The translations under genes were made by a program, and so were the position numbers. From NCBI GenBank assembly GCA_031260775.1, contig JAISKW010000147.1, positions 1-5,890 of the forward strand: 5,890 nt of DNA. The letters are read 5' to 3'. Source of the DNA: Christensenellaceae bacterium. GTDB taxonomy: Bacteria > Bacillota > Clostridia > Christensenellales > DTU072. Below, piece by piece: positions 5,667 to 5,890 of the stretch (positions within the stretch are counted from its first letter, which is position 1; each line of letters opens with the position of its first letter). A model generated the notes under the pieces. The model was not told the DNA's origin. It did no database searches and was given only the letters and a program-made list of their open reading frames with translations.

Positions 5667-5890
5667 TGTCTAATTATGCCCTCGTATTTTTCAAACTCCG
5701 CCGCATTGCCGTACACGAAATGCCCGGGGATAATCTCCTTTAACTTAGGTAAATCCACCGAATAATCGTGTTCCTCTTTTGGGTTGTACGAAAAACGTTT
5801 GCGCGTTTTTTCAAACACCGGGTCGGGGTACGGCACGGCGGATAACAATGAACGGGTATAGGGGTGTAACGGGTTTTTGAACAACTCGTC
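5663..5890 (-). CDS. Oligopeptide ABC transporter ATP-binding protein, C-terminal end (partial)
   Basis: Only the last 75 codons are in the window; the frame enters from the right edge as DELFKNPLHPYTRSLLSAVP. NPLHPYTRSLLSAVPxPDP is the hallmark of the oligopeptide/dipeptide transporter C-terminal extension that follows the ABC ATPase domain in OppD/OppF/AppF-type proteins. The remainder (HDYSVDLPKLKEIIPGHFVYGN) fits the OppF/AppF branch, which energises peptide uptake at the inner face of the membrane. The nucleotide-binding motifs lie outside the window, so substrate and the exact subunit (D or F) cannot be fixed; F is favoured. The stop overlaps the next gene by 4 nt. Confidence 0.88.
   Translation of the reverse strand, partial: DELFKNPLHPYTRSLLSAVPYPDPVFEKTRKRFSYNPKEEHDYSVDLPKLKEIIPGHFVYGNAAEFEKYEGIIRQ

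Overview
The window is an ordinary bacterial core-gene region with all recognisable genes on the minus strand. Read in the direction of transcription (right to left), it holds the 3' end of an oligopeptide ABC-transporter ATPase gene, a small DUF3899-like membrane protein gene, an intergenic control region, and then the rimP-nusA-rnpM(ylxR)-ylxQ-infB cluster. infB runs off the left edge. Having ylxR and ylxQ between nusA and infB is typical of Bacillota. The gene order, the AT-rich spacers and the DUF3899-type protein suggest a member of Bacillota, probably Clostridia-related. The sequence alone does not allow a finer placement.

Region by region: 5663-5890 is the C-terminal end of an OppF/AppF-type ATPase. 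Its stop overlaps the GTG start of the DUF3899-like gene (5256-5666) by 4 nt. Positions 5123-5255 hold two perfect 8-bp hairpins and a promoter-like sequence with an exact TATAAT pointing at rimP. rimP (4589-5122) appears to start at TTG, right at the base of one hairpin. nusA (3362-4564) follows after 24 nt. rnpM (3028-3402) overlaps the nusA end by 41 nt, and a heptanucleotide repeat straddles its stop codon. ylxQ (2670-3005) follows. A 130-nt spacer before infB holds competing inverted repeats, an orphan Shine-Dalgarno sequence and a short ORF whose TGA overlaps the infB ATG. infB (start at 2539) fills the rest, with 846 codons visible and the C-terminal end missing.

The cluster combines 30S maturation (RimP), transcription elongation and termination (NusA), RNA-binding accessory proteins (RnpM, YlxQ) and translation initiation (IF2). 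No mobile element, CRISPR array, tRNA or rRNA was seen. I did not find a new multi-gene system. The most interesting points are small-scale: the unusual infB translation-start region, the TTG/hairpin start of rimP, and the heptamer repeat at the rnpM-ylxQ junction.
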